Position numbers and translations under genes: made by a program
NCBI RefSeq assembly: GCF_000739655.1
Contig: NZ_BATR01000051.1
Coordinates: forward strand, 1-64,000
Source: Verrucomicrobium sp. BvORR106
GTDB lineage: Bacteria > Verrucomicrobiota > Verrucomicrobiia > Verrucomicrobiales > Verrucomicrobiaceae
DNA: 64,000 nt
Reading direction: 5' to 3'
Notes under the pieces: model-generated
The model's database searches: none
Told to the model about the DNA's origin: nothing
What the model saw: only the letters and a program-made list of their open reading frames with translations
Part shown: positions 24,266 through 32,242 of the stretch, piece by piece
Layout of the letters: each line of letters opens with the position of its first letter
Numbering within the stretch: position 1 is the first letter of the stretch

Positions 24266-25738
24266 TCAGGCCAGGATTTCCTTCATCAATCGACCATCAC
24301 CGGTGGGCCCGATGAGGCGCTGGTTCAGCCCTTGGTAGCGGTAGCTGAACTTGTGCGCATCAAAACCCAGCTGGTGGAGCAGAGTCGTCTGCAGATCGCG
24401 GATGGTGTATTTCCCCTCCACCACGTCGTAGCCCAGTTCATCGGTCGCTCCGTGGACGATGCCGCCCTTGATCCCGCCGCCGGCCATCCACATGGTGAAG
24501 CAGTTGGGGTGGTGATCGCGCCCCAGATAGGTGCTGCCTCCGCGCGCCTCGTTCATGGGCGTGCGTCCGAATTCACCTCCCCACACCACGAGCGTGCTCT
24601 CCAGCAGCCCGCGTTGTTTGAGGTCGGTGATTAGTGCGGCACAGGCCTGGTCCACATCCCGGCATTTCTCCGGGAACTTGTTCACGAGGTCATCGCCCTT
24701 GCCCGTGCCGTGGATGTCCCAGCCCCAGTCGAAGAGCTGCACATAACGCACGCCGTTCTCTACCAGACGACGGGCCAGCAGGCAGTTGTTGGCGAACGAG
24801 CCTTCACCCGGCTTCGCGCCGTAGAGATTGCGCACGGATTCCGGCTCCTTCTGGATGTCGAACACCTCCGGCACGGCGGTTTGCATGCGGTAGGCCAGTT
24901 CGTACTGCGAGATGCGCGTGAGCGTTTCGGGATCACCCAGTTCTGCGGCCTCCAGTTGGTTCAGCCGACCCAGTGCATCCAGACTGCGGCGGCGGGAGTC
25001 GCGGGCCATGCCGTCCGGATTCTTGGAAAACAGGATGGGCTCACCCGTGGTGCGGCATTGCACGCCCTGATAGACGGAGGGGAGGAAACCACTGTTCCAC
25101 AGGCTTTTGCCCCCGGTGGGGTCCGTGCCTCCAGAGAGCAGCACAACGAAGCCAGGGAGATCCAGATTCTCACTGCCCAGTCCATAAGTCACCCAGGAGC
25201 CGATGGAGGCCCCTCCCGCACGCATGTCGCCTGTGTGAACAAAGAGCTCTGCTGGCGCGTGATTGAACTGGTCCGTGTTCATGGACTTCACCAGCGCGAC
25301 CTCGTCCACGATCTTGGTGAAGTGAGGGAACATGTCACTCACCCACGCACCGCTCTGACCGTACTGCTTGAACTTGTAAGGGGAACCCAGCATCTTCGGA
25401 CGGCCCTTGATGAAGGCAAAGCGTTTGCCAGCAAACAGGGAGTCCGGGCAGTCCTGCATATGCAGCTCATTGAGCTTCGGCTTGTAGTCAAAGAGGTCCA
25501 GTGTCGGAGGCGCTCCGGACATGTGGAGGTAGATCACCGAGCGGGCCTTGGCCGGGAGCGGAGCCTGATGGGGAATCAGGGGATTCTCCGGCAGCGACAT
25601 GCCGCCGGGAGTTGGCGCGGCAGATGCGAGACCGGGCAGCATGCCCTGCAGGGCCATGGCACCAAGGCCGAGACCGGTCTGCCCGAGGAAGGTGCGCCGG
25701 GTGGCGTGGCGGGCGCAGGCGAGATGGTAGGGGTTCAT
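24266..25738 (-). CDS. DUF1501 protein with Tat-type signal
   Basis: 490 aa. The twin-arginine export signal ([20 protein letters not shown]) precedes a sulfatase/alkaline-phosphatase-like DUF1501 domain, with [52 protein letters not shown] and [16 protein letters not shown] as typical motifs. DUF1501 proteins are encoded beside PSD1/DUF1553 cytochromes in Planctomycetes and Verrucomicrobia; function is not established. It begins 11 bp after the PSD1 stop, so they form one operon. Confidence 0.92.
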   Translation of the reverse strand: MNPYHLACARHATRRTFLGQTGLGLGAMALQGMLPGLASAAPTPGGMSLPENPLIPHQAPLPAKARSVIYLHMSGAPPTLDLFDYKPKLNELHMQDCPDSLFAGKRFAFIKGRPKMLGSPYKFKQYGQSGAWVSDMFPHFTKIVDEVALVKSMNTDQFNHAPAELFVHTGDMRAGGASIGSWVTYGLGSENLDLPGFVVLLSGGTDPTGGKSLWNSGFLPSVYQGVQCRTTGEPILFSKNPDGMARDSRRRSLDALGRLNQLEAAELGDPETLTRISQYELAYRMQTAVPEVFDIQKEPESVRNLYGAKPGEGSFANNCLLARRLVENGVRYVQLFDWGWDIHGTGKGDDLVNKFPEKCRDVDQACAALITDLKQRGLLESTLVVWGGEFGRTPMNEARGGSTYLGRDHHPNCFTMWMAGGGIKGGIVHGATDELGYDVVEGKYTIRDLQTTLLHQLGFDAHKFSYRYQGLNQRLIGPTGDGRLMKEILA

Positions 25739-25749
25739 GGAAATAGAGA

Positions 25750-28700
25750 TCAGCCTTTGGTGAGGACACCGTCCAGGTTCAGCAGCACGTTGGCCATCAT
25801 TGTCCAGACGGCCACCTCTGCAGGATCAGTGCCGGCCGGGACATTGCCGGCGAGGCGTGCGGCATCAGCCGGAACCGATTTCAAATGGGCCAGTTCATCC
25901 CAGTGGAAGTCGAGGAGCGCGGCCACCTGCTCCGCTCCCGCAGTGCGCACGAGGGTGAGTTCAAGCCCATAACGGATGCGCGCCTCCGGGGTGGAGCCGC
26001 CCTCCCGGACGAGACGCTGCCCCAGGGCCTGGGCCATCTCGAAGTAGGCCGGGTCGTTCAGCGTGACAAAGGCCTGCAGGGGGGTGTTGGTGGGCAGGCG
26101 GCGCAGGGTGGCGTTTTCCCGGCTGGGCGCATCGAAGGTGGCCATGCTGGGGTACGGCACGGTGCGCCGCCAGAAGGTGTAGAGCCCGCGGCGGTAGCGG
26201 TCCTCGCCCTTGCTTGTCTCCCAGGTGCGCTGGCCGTTGAAGGCGGCCCGCCACAAGCCATCGGGCTGCACGGGGAAGACACTGGGACCACCCAGCTTGT
26301 GACTGAGAAGGCCGGAGAGCATCAGCGCCTGGTCACGCACCTGTTCGGCATCGAGACGGCGACGGGGATAGTGGGAAAGCAGGACATTGCGCGGGTCCTT
26401 GGCGCGGGCCAGTTCAGACGGCTTCGACGACTGCCGGTAGGTGCGGCTCATGACCATGGTCTTGAGCAGGGCCTTCACATCCCAGTTCAGATCCATGAAC
26501 TCCACGGCCAGCCAGTCCAGCAGTTCCGGGTTCGAGGGAAGTGTTCCCTGGGTGCCAAAGTCCTCCTCCGTCTCCACGATGCCGCGGCCGAAGAGCTGGG
26601 CCCAGAAGCGGTTCACCGTCACGCGGGCAGTCAGCGGATTGTCCCGGCTCATGAGCCAGTCGGCCACCGCGAGGCGGTCGATGCCGCTGGAGGCCGGTGC
26701 GGGATTGAAGCTCTTGAGGAGCGCCGGTTGCACCGGGTCGCCGGGGTTCAGGAAATTGCCTTTCACCAGGAAGTGGGACTGGCGCTGCTTGTTCTGCTCC
26801 AGCTCCTTCATCACAGGCAGGGCGACAGGCTTGAACGCCGTCTGCAGCTCCTTCTGCCGGGCGGCGAGATCGGCACGCACCTTCGTGTACACGCTGGAGC
26901 GGTCCTTGTACCATGCGAGCAGTTCGGTCTGGCTCTTCGCGTCGCGTTTCCCTGCGGGTATGGCCAGCAGATCCTGAATACGCGCTGGCATGACGGGCTG
27001 GGGATTGGGGTCGGAAGTGACGACGATCCGATACCGCCCCAGAACATGCTGGGAGCCATAGAGCTGGGCCAGGCTGATCCGCAGACGCACGGAGCTGCCG
27101 GCGGCACCCAGGGGAGCTGCGGGCACGAACTGCGCCGTGTGCGCCCGGCCCAGTTGTGGGCTCACCGCCCAGCCGGTGTCCGGTTTGCCGTCGATGGCGT
27201 GGGCCACGGTGAAGCCGTTCTGCTCAAAGTCCGTTGTTGCTTCCTTAAACCGGACGTCCTGCGGCCCGCCCACCGTCAGGGTGGTGCTGGGTTGCGGTGC
27301 GGAGGTCTCATCACGATGGAAGATCTCTTTTCGCTCTGTGTCCAGGGCCGCGACCTGGAAGCCCGCGGTGCGGGAGCCGGTGTTGCCATCGGTGCGGTTC
27401 CATACCACGATGGAGTCGATGGGCACTTCCTGCTTGAGGTCCACCTCCCACCAGGGATCATCCTGCTGGGAGCAGTGGCTGACGGATTTCTTCGCATAGT
27501 CGCCGTCGGTGTTGCCATCTGCCGCCAGCTTCGCCGGTCCGTCGAAGCCGGTGGAGGATTGGGTGGCGAGACCTGTGGGAGCGAGATTCTTGCCCCCGGA
27601 ATACACCTGCACTTCCGCGAGATGCAGGATGCGGGATTTCCCCGGTAGCGTGACCCGGACGAAGCGGGCCTTGGGGCGGTTTTTTTCTGGAGTTGCGGAC
27701 TCAGCGCTCACCTTGAACTCGCTGAGCACGAAGTTACCGCCTCCCGAGCGTCCGGGCCCTTTTCCGGGCAAGCGGTCATCTGGCAGGGCCTCCACGCGAA
27801 TGCCGGTGATGCCCCCCGGTACCACGGCCTCCAGCAGGTGGGTGTCCGCCTCGGCAGCTCCGCCCAGAAGGGAATGGTCAGGCTGCTTCTCCAAGGGAGC
27901 GCCTTTCTCAGTGCGGGCGGTGGTGATTTCCACGGCCTGCCAACGGGCGGGTTGTTTGATCGTGGCCTCCCACGCGGCGAGCTCTTCCACGAGCGCGGCG
28001 GGGGCGGGTGCCTGGAGCTGGGTTTCCAGCGCGAGGATCTCCTTCTGCAGCTTCTCCATGCGCTCGCGTTGGGCGGGATCCGGCACGGGCAGGGTGGGCG
28101 TTTCGTCCGCCCGGTCGTTGTCCGCCGTCTGGTTGAAGATGGCGAAAAACTCGTAGTACTCCTGCTGGGTGATGGGGTCGAACTTGTGCGTGTGACACTG
28201 CGCGCAGCCCAGAGTGAGCCCCATCCACACCTGCAGGGTGGTGCCGATGCGGTCCTTCACGGCGGCCACGCGGAACTCCTCGTCATCGGTCCCGCCTTCC
28301 GTATTGGTCATCGTGTTGCGATGGAACGCAGTGGCGATCAACTGTTCCGGTGTGGGATTCTTGATAAGATCCCCGGCCAGCTGGTCGCGGGTGAATTCAT
28401 CGTAGGGCTGGTTGCGATTGAAGGCATTGATGACCCAGTCGCGGTACGGCCAGATGTTCAGGCGCAAGGGGTCACTGCCGTAGCCAGCAGAGTCGGCATA
28501 GCGGGCCAGATCCAGCCAGACGCGGGCCCAGCGTTCCCCGTAGGCAGGCTGGGCCAGGTAGTGGTCGACCAGGCGCTCATAGGCATCGGGACGCTGGTCT
28601 TCCACAAAACTCTTCACCTCAGCGGGAGATGGCGGCAGACCGGTGAGGTCCAGCGCGACACGACGGATGAGCGTGTGCCGGTCTGCTTCCGGGGCTGGGG

Positions 28701-29229
28701 TCAGGCCTTGCGCCTGGAGGTGCTTCTGCACGAAGGCGTCAATGGGAGCCACCGACGCATTGGGTGGAGTGGGCTTTGCCGGTTTTTGGAACGCCCAGTG
28801 CTCCGCGTAGGGAGCCCCCTGAGTGATCCACTTTTTCATCACCTCGATCTCGCGGGAGGTCAGGGCGTGCCCTTCCTTCGGTGGAGGCATGACTTCGTCG
28901 GGATCGGTCGTCAGGATGCGCGCCATGATGTCGCTGGCCCCGGCGTCGCCTGGTTTGATGGCGTACACCCCGTCCCGTTCCTTCACGGCCTCAGCCCGCA
29001 GATCCAGACGCAGCTTGGCCTTGCGGGAGCCTTCGTCCGCCCCATGGCAATGGTAGCACTTGGCAGAGATGATCGGCCGGACGTCCTTGTTGAAGTCCAC
29101 CACCGCCGGCACCGGCAGGTTCTTGAAGACATCGCCGTGGGGATTCTCCTCGGCCAGGGTGAGGACTGGGGTTCCCAGGATGGCCAGGGGAATCAGACAG
29201 CGGAGGGTGGCATTTGGGACGGGGCTCAT
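25750..29229 (-). CDS. Planctomycete-type cytochrome c / DUF1549 / DUF1553 protein with discoidin domain
   Basis: 1159 aa. Signal peptide at 1-27. The PSCyt1 heme motif CYHCH (near residue 58) lies in ISAKCYHCHGADEGSRKAKL; DUF1549 (PSCyt2) follows (IDAFVQKHL...RRVALDLTGLPPSPAEV and a second CxxCH, LGCAQCHTHKFDPITQQEYY). A ~150-residue insertion looks like a discoidin (F5/8 type C) carbohydrate-binding domain (NLAPTGLATQSSTGF, DDPWWEVDLKQEVPIDSIVV). DUF1553 (PSD1) closes the protein (TARVTVNRFWAQLFGRGIV, RNVLLSHYPRRRLDAEQVRD). The carbohydrate module suggests it binds polysaccharide outside the inner membrane. It leads the operon with DUF1501. Confidence 0.92.
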   Translation of the reverse strand: MSPVPNATLRCLIPLAILGTPVLTLAEENPHGDVFKNLPVPAVVDFNKDVRPIISAKCYHCHGADEGSRKAKLRLDLRAEAVKERDGVYAIKPGDAGASDIMARILTTDPDEVMPPPKEGHALTSREIEVMKKWITQGAPYAEHWAFQKPAKPTPPNASVAPIDAFVQKHLQAQGLTPAPEADRHTLIRRVALDLTGLPPSPAEVKSFVEDQRPDAYERLVDHYLAQPAYGERWARVWLDLARYADSAGYGSDPLRLNIWPYRDWVINAFNRNQPYDEFTRDQLAGDLIKNPTPEQLIATAFHRNTMTNTEGGTDDEEFRVAAVKDRIGTTLQVWMGLTLGCAQCHTHKFDPITQQEYYEFFAIFNQTADNDRADETPTLPVPDPAQRERMEKLQKEILALETQLQAPAPAALVEELAAWEATIKQPARWQAVEITTARTEKGAPLEKQPDHSLLGGAAEADTHLLEAVVPGGITGIRVEALPDDRLPGKGPGRSGGGNFVLSEFKVSAESATPEKNRPKARFVRVTLPGKSRILHLAEVQVYSGGKNLAPTGLATQSSTGFDGPAKLAADGNTDGDYAKKSVSHCSQQDDPWWEVDLKQEVPIDSIVVWNRTDGNTGSRTAGFQVAALDTERKEIFHRDETSAPQPSTTLTVGGPQDVRFKEATTDFEQNGFTVAHAIDGKPDTGWAVSPQLGRAHTAQFVPAAPLGAAGSSVRLRISLAQLYGSQHVLGRYRIVVTSDPNPQPVMPARIQDLLAIPAGKRDAKSQTELLAWYKDRSSVYTKVRADLAARQKELQTAFKPVALPVMKELEQNKQRQSHFLVKGNFLNPGDPVQPALLKSFNPAPASSGIDRLAVADWLMSRDNPLTARVTVNRFWAQLFGRGIVETEEDFGTQGTLPSNPELLDWLAVEFMDLNWDVKALLKTMVMSRTYRQSSKPSELARAKDPRNVLLSHYPRRRLDAEQVRDQALMLSGLLSHKLGGPSVFPVQPDGLWRAAFNGQRTWETSKGEDRYRRGLYTFWRRTVPYPSMATFDAPSRENATLRRLPTNTPLQAFVTLNDPAYFEMAQALGQRLVREGGSTPEARIRYGLELTLVRTAGAEQVAALLDFHWDELAHLKSVPADAARLAGNVPAGTDPAEVAVWTMMANVLLNLDGVLTKG

Positions 29230-29615
29230 GCGCGCTGAAGAAAGTAGCTAGTAAGGGGCCTGGGCGTTCGAACTATCACTGCAACGAATGTTCCTGACGG
29301 CACAAACGTAACGAGTTTTCGCTACATTCTTGGGGACACTGCGGAAGGGGAAGCCCTTTATTCTCCCTGATCTCCCTTCGCAGGAATAGGCTGAAACCCT
29401 GTAGTAAATGCCCTTTTTGATCCTATGCGGCCGGGTGGAGAAAGGGCTGGCGCTCCCTCAGGTCGCATCAGTTCCGGGAAAAGACGCGTGGTGCACGGAG
29501 TTCAGGAAACAAGAAAACGGCCCCGGGTCTCGCCTTCGCAGAAAGAGGCCGGTCGGCTCTTTCCGAAGTTTTGACCAGCAGGACAAGTGATGGTAGGGGG
29601 CAGACTTTCTTGCGT
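29230..29615. other. Intergenic region between divergent genes
   Basis: About 385 bp between the PSCyt operon (minus) and a lipoprotein gene (plus). No convincing gene. AT-richer sequence at 29260-29345 (minus-strand side, containing AACGTAACGAGTTTTCGCTA) may hold the PSCyt promoter. Confidence 0.4.
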
Positions 29616-30035
29616 ATGAAGTCCCTTCGTTTCACGCTCCGCTATGCCGTAACGCTCAGTTTGCTGCTGATTTCCGCGTGCGCCGGACCGGAAAGAGCGG
29701 CGCATGCGGGGAGGACGCTGGTGCTCAAGTACAAGGACTTCGGTCCGCAGGCGGCTGCCTACGAACTGCTCGGTTACGAGTGGCCTCAGTGGGAGACGCA
29801 GGGATCCGACGATCCTTCAGCATTGAGCGAGATTAGCGTGGTGGTGTACCGTGGCCTGCCGCTGGAGGCGGTGAAACAGCGCTATCCAGTGGTCCCGGGA
29901 CAGCGGGACTATCGCTATGTATCGTATGAGCAGGCGCTGAGCTATTGTGACCGCATGCTCAAGGAGGGGGGCAGCATACTGCCTCATCTCAAGCAGACGA
30001 AGCGGATGATCGAGGCCGACTTGGCTGCGCCCTAA
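29616..30035 (+). CDS. Predicted lipoprotein of unknown function
   Basis: 139 aa from the ATG at 29616. A lipoprotein signal (MKSLRFTLRYAVTLSLLLISAC, lipobox ISAC) precedes a small domain with LKYKDFGPQAAAYELLGYEW, resembling no family known to me. The region 3' of it is convergent with DUF1501 and holds repeats. An upstream in-frame start at 29571 would put 15 residues before the signal and is unlikely. Confidence 0.65.
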   Translation: MKSLRFTLRYAVTLSLLLISACAGPERAAHAGRTLVLKYKDFGPQAAAYELLGYEWPQWETQGSDDPSALSEISVVVYRGLPLEAVKQRYPVVPGQRDYRYVSYEQALSYCDRMLKEGGSILPHLKQTKRMIEADLAAP

Positions 30036-30047
30036 GGGTGGGGACGG

Positions 30048-30108
30048 GAGCGGATGCAGTCGGCTTTCCCACCTGACCATCTCGTGCGGTGGTACCCAAG
30101 GTTGACTC
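30048..30108 (-). repeat. Partial inverted copy of the interspersed repeat
   Basis: AGCGGATGCAGTCGGCTTTC and the trailing CGGTGGTACCCA align with 18866-18915 of R1 on the same strand, so this fragment is inverted relative to the adjacent full copy R2 and separated from it by about 30 bp. Confidence 0.65.
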
Positions 30109-30136
30109 GCTTAGAACCTGTTTGGATAAAAACATC

Positions 30137-30407
30137 TGAGTAAGTCCCCTCAGAGGATTTGGGCCTGAAAGGCCCACCGAGCCCAGCCCAGGGGCGAAGG
30201 CCACGAAGTGGACGGAGACCCTGGGGCGCCTCCGTGGATAATGATCAGGAGGGAAGTCCGACAGCATCTGCTATCGGCCCAACGCTATCAACACCCCCAC
30301 GTCGGTTGGGCCTGACGTCACGCGCTGACTGACATTTGCGGCAAGATGCCGCAAACAGCACGCAGGATGCGTGCGCTCCCCGAGCTTCCTCGGCACAGGC
30401 CATTTGA
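30137..30407 (+). repeat. Interspersed hairpin repeat, full copy R2
   Basis: It aligns with R1 end to end. The core module (30161-30225) carries GGGCCT-GAA-AGGCCC and CCAC-GAA-GTGG. The distal part carries TTTGCGGCA-AGA-TGCCGCAAA and GCACGCA-GGA-TGCGTGC, each a stem closed by three bases. Confidence 0.85.
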
Positions 30408-30720
30408 GTCCTGTCAGTCTACGCTTCACAACCTGGTTTCTTTGGCAGACACTAGCTGAAGCTTCTGTGGCGTTGCCCACGCTGTGGACTATGCCTGCCC
30501 AACGCGCATCCCAGCGTACACCTTGGCTCCCTGATCGCTTGCTCGGCCGCATTGCCATATACCGGGAAGTTGGTGTCTCCTCACGTCGTCAACTACGGTC
30601 GGTGTTGGAGGTGCTGGGGCAGAAGAAAAAGTCGCAGAGCCAGTGAAGCGTAGGCAGGCTGATGTGGCGTGCTGGGGCCTGTGCGCATGCCCACCGACGT
30701 TTGATCGTCAGCCGCCCCCC

Positions 30721-32178
30721 CTACGCCAGCAGCTCCGTCACCACTCTGGCCTCGGCGTTTTCCACGAGCACTTGATCGGTGCCGTTGCGCTTGTAGGTGA
30801 GCTTTTTGGGATCGAGACCAAACAGGTGGAGGAGGGTGGCGTGGTAGTCGTAGTGGTTCACGACGTTCTCCACAGCGTGGTGGCCGAACTCGTCGGTGGC
30901 ACCATGGACATGGCCGCCTTTGAAGCCGCCGCCGGCGACCCACATGCTGAAGCCGTAGGTGTTGTGGTCACGGCCCACCTTGGAACGGTCACTGCTGCCG
31001 CCGGCACGGTTTTGGATCACGGGCAACCGGCCCATCTCTCCGCCCCAATGGACGACGGTGCTGTCCAGCAGGCCACGGTCCTTGAGATCGATGACGAGGG
31101 CGGCGGCGGGCTTGTCCACGTACTTGCAGGCGGCGGGCAGGCCGGTGCCGATGGAGGCATGGTGGTCCCAAGTCTGATTGCCGGTGAAGAGACTGACGAA
31201 ACGCACACCGCGTTCCACCAGACGGCGGGCGATGAGGCAGCGGGTGCCGAACTCCTTGGTCGCAGGGTCATCAATGCCGTAAAGTTTCCTCGTGCCCTCG
31301 CTCTCTTTGCTGATGTCGAGGGCTTCCTTGGCGGCAGTCTGCATGCGCGCGGCCAGTTCAAAGCTCTGGATGCGGGCTTCAAGGTCGAATTCACCGGGAC
31401 GACGGGCCAAGTGTTCCTGGTTGAGTTGGCCGAGGAAGCCGAGGTAACGGTCCTGGGCTTCTCCCCGGAGGGACATGGGCGCATCCAGGTTCAGGATGCG
31501 GGGCTCGCGAGGGCGGATGACGGTGCCTTGGTAGAGAGAGGGCAGCCAGCCGTTGGACCAGTTGTCCACGCCCAGCACGGGCACGCCGCGGGGATCCGTG
31601 AGAGCCACATAGGCGGGAAGATCCTGGTTCTCGGAGCCAAGTCCGTAGGTCACCCAGCTCCCCAGGGTGGGGCGGCCGCCGACGATGCGGCCGTTCATCA
31701 TGGCGTAGATGGACTGACCGTGATTGTTCACCCCGGTGTGCATGGACCGGATGAGGGTGATGTCATCGGCGATGCTGCCCATGTGCGGCACGAGTTCCGA
31801 CATCTCGATGCCGCTCTGGCCGTGTTTCTTGAACTTCCACGGGCTGCCCATCATCTCCAGGCTGGCGCCTGCGGCGTCATCCTGTTTGATCTCGCCGGTG
31901 TAGCTCTTGCCGTCGTGCTTGGTGAGTTCGGGCTTGGGGTCAAAGAGGTCGATGTGGCTCGGGCCGCCCTGCATGAACATGGAGATCATGGCCTTGGCCT
32001 GCGGGGGCTTGTGTGCAGGCTTGGCCAGGAGGTCGAAGTGCTGGGCCTTGAGCCGCTCGCTGGAGGCTAGCAGCCCTTCTTGCTTCAGCAGCCAGGCCAG
32101 CGCCACGGACCCGATGCCGTAGGCGTTCGAGGAAAGAAAGTGGCGGCGGGAGAAGGGGTTGCAGGCTCCAGTGTTCAT
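30721..32178 (-). CDS. DUF1501 protein, second copy
   Basis: 485 aa from the ATG at 32178; the frame extends to 32271 but the export signal (FSRRHFLSSNAYGIGSVALA, Tat-like) begins after MNTGACNP. DUF1501 motifs are present (MFMQGGPSHIDLFDPKP, LVPHMGSIADDITLIRSM, NQTWDHHASIGTGLP, WGGEMGRLPVIQ). It starts 64 bp after the PSCyt stop at 32243, same strand. It is clearly diverged from the copy at 24266, so the duplication is old or the pairs were acquired separately. Confidence 0.92.
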   Translation of the reverse strand: MNTGACNPFSRRHFLSSNAYGIGSVALAWLLKQEGLLASSERLKAQHFDLLAKPAHKPPQAKAMISMFMQGGPSHIDLFDPKPELTKHDGKSYTGEIKQDDAAGASLEMMGSPWKFKKHGQSGIEMSELVPHMGSIADDITLIRSMHTGVNNHGQSIYAMMNGRIVGGRPTLGSWVTYGLGSENQDLPAYVALTDPRGVPVLGVDNWSNGWLPSLYQGTVIRPREPRILNLDAPMSLRGEAQDRYLGFLGQLNQEHLARRPGEFDLEARIQSFELAARMQTAAKEALDISKESEGTRKLYGIDDPATKEFGTRCLIARRLVERGVRFVSLFTGNQTWDHHASIGTGLPAACKYVDKPAAALVIDLKDRGLLDSTVVHWGGEMGRLPVIQNRAGGSSDRSKVGRDHNTYGFSMWVAGGGFKGGHVHGATDEFGHHAVENVVNHYDYHATLLHLFGLDPKKLTYKRNGTDQVLVENAEARVVTELLA

Positions 32179-32242
32179 GGGGCGGGAGGCGAGGGACGGG
32201 GGAATGAAAGGCAGGGGTTCCGGGGACGGGACGGGAGTGAGG

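Larger units (their letters stand above)
30036..30720. other. Convergent gap 2, holding repeat copies
   Basis: 685 bp between the converging lipoprotein and DUF1501 genes. It contains an inverted partial copy (30048-30108) and a full copy (30137-30407). The 21-bp segment shared with gap 1 lies at 30576-30596 (TCTCCTCACGTCGTCAACTA...). No convincing gene. Confidence 0.7.
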
